DNA of 5,937 nucleotides from assembly GCA_031273705.1 (NCBI GenBank), contig JAISRJ010000295.1, positions 1 through 5,937 on the forward strand. Reading direction: 5' to 3'. Source of the stretch: Clostridiales bacterium (GTDB lineage: Bacteria > Bacillota > Clostridia > Lachnospirales > WQUN01). Positions within the stretch are counted from its first letter, which is position 1, and each line of letters begins with the position of its first letter. The notes under the pieces are model-generated. The model was given only the letters and a program-made list of their open reading frames with translations, did no database searches and had not been told where the DNA came from. Positions 5,816 to 5,937 of this stretch are shown here, piece by piece. A program made the position numbers and the translations under genes.

Positions 5816-5937
5816 TTGCTGGAGTTAAAAGATCTATATATAAAATACAATATCACGGACTATGCCTTTGCTTTAGAGTCCGTGAGTTTTTATGTTGGCG
5901 AGGGCGAGCGCGTCGCGATTATCGGGGCGAACGGAGC
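5816..5937 (+). CDS. cbiO: Cobalt/nickel ECF transporter ATP-binding protein CbiO (5' part only)
   Basis: CbiO is the ABC-type ATPase that powers the transporter with CbiM and CbiQ. Forty codons are present, reading MLELKDLYIKYN at the start, then LESVSFYVGEGERVAIIGANGA, the typical lead-in to Walker A (GxNGxGKST); the window ends inside that motif. No ATG fits: the TTG at 5816 is 5 nt after AAGGGTG (5804-5810), a fair ribosome binding site, and gives the usual family start. The GTG at 5808 is in another frame and soon meets a stop. The frame is open back to the cbiQ stop at 5753-5755. A terminator-like hairpin lies inside this coding region. Confidence 0.9.
   Translation, partial: MLELKDLYIKYNITDYAFALESVSFYVGEGERVAIIGANG
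5853..5891 (+). terminator. Intrinsic-terminator-like hairpin inside the start of cbiO
   Basis: TCACGGACT (5853-5861) pairs perfectly with AGTCCGTGA (5877-5885) around a 15-nt loop, and five T residues follow at 5887-5891 after a single G. The shape is that of an intrinsic terminator, but it lies within codons 13-26 of cbiO, whose frame is intact. During active translation ribosomes would keep it from forming, so it may act only when cbiO translation is poor, or have no role. Confidence 0.4.

Noticed and set aside
5623..5856. 77-codon minus-strand open frame across the cbiQ-cbiO junction
   Set aside because: It is antisense to conserved coding sequence and its open frame comes from the AT-rich repeats.

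Overview
The window reads as chromosomal DNA of a flagellated Gram-positive bacterium of the Firmicutes, most likely Clostridia-like. The main reasons are the flgL-fliW-csrA gene order, a CsrA with the longer C-terminal tail seen in Gram-positive members, strong AAGGAGG-type ribosome binding sites, sigma-A-type promoters and moderately AT-rich DNA. The genus cannot be fixed from the sequence.

Layout. (1) Positions 1-2237, plus strand: the end of a flagellar late-hook operon, with flgL (hook-filament junction protein), fliW (flagellin- and CsrA-binding assembly factor) and csrA (RNA-binding translational repressor). Together these encode the known Hag-FliW-CsrA partner switch, which ties flagellin translation to completion of the hook. 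(2) Positions 2238-2334: a short convergent gap with a GC-rich stem-loop on the csrA stop codon and a long hairpin that can terminate transcription in both directions. (3) Positions 2335-3846, minus strand: a complete clade-3-type haem catalase with all key catalytic residues. (4) Positions 3847-4014: a compact divergent regulatory region with a good sigma-A promoter for each direction and several inverted repeats. (5) Positions 4015-5937, plus strand: a group I ECF transporter operon for cobalt or nickel, with cbiM/nikM fused to a PDGLE (CbiN/NikN-like) domain, cbiQ, and the first 40 codons of the ATPase gene cbiO, cut by the window end just inside its Walker A motif.

All genes belong to known families; I see no clearly new system. 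The points most worth a second look are these. The flgL ribosome binding site and the family N-terminal motif both point to an ACG codon at position 20 as start instead of the ATG at 35. In the catalase promoter, the -10 and -35 hexamers each lie exactly at the centre of an inverted repeat. The cbiQ and cbiO genes are in the same frame, separated by one stop codon and in-phase 15-nt repeats. A terminator-like hairpin lies inside the start of cbiO. A perfect 21-bp tandem duplication lies between flgL and fliW.
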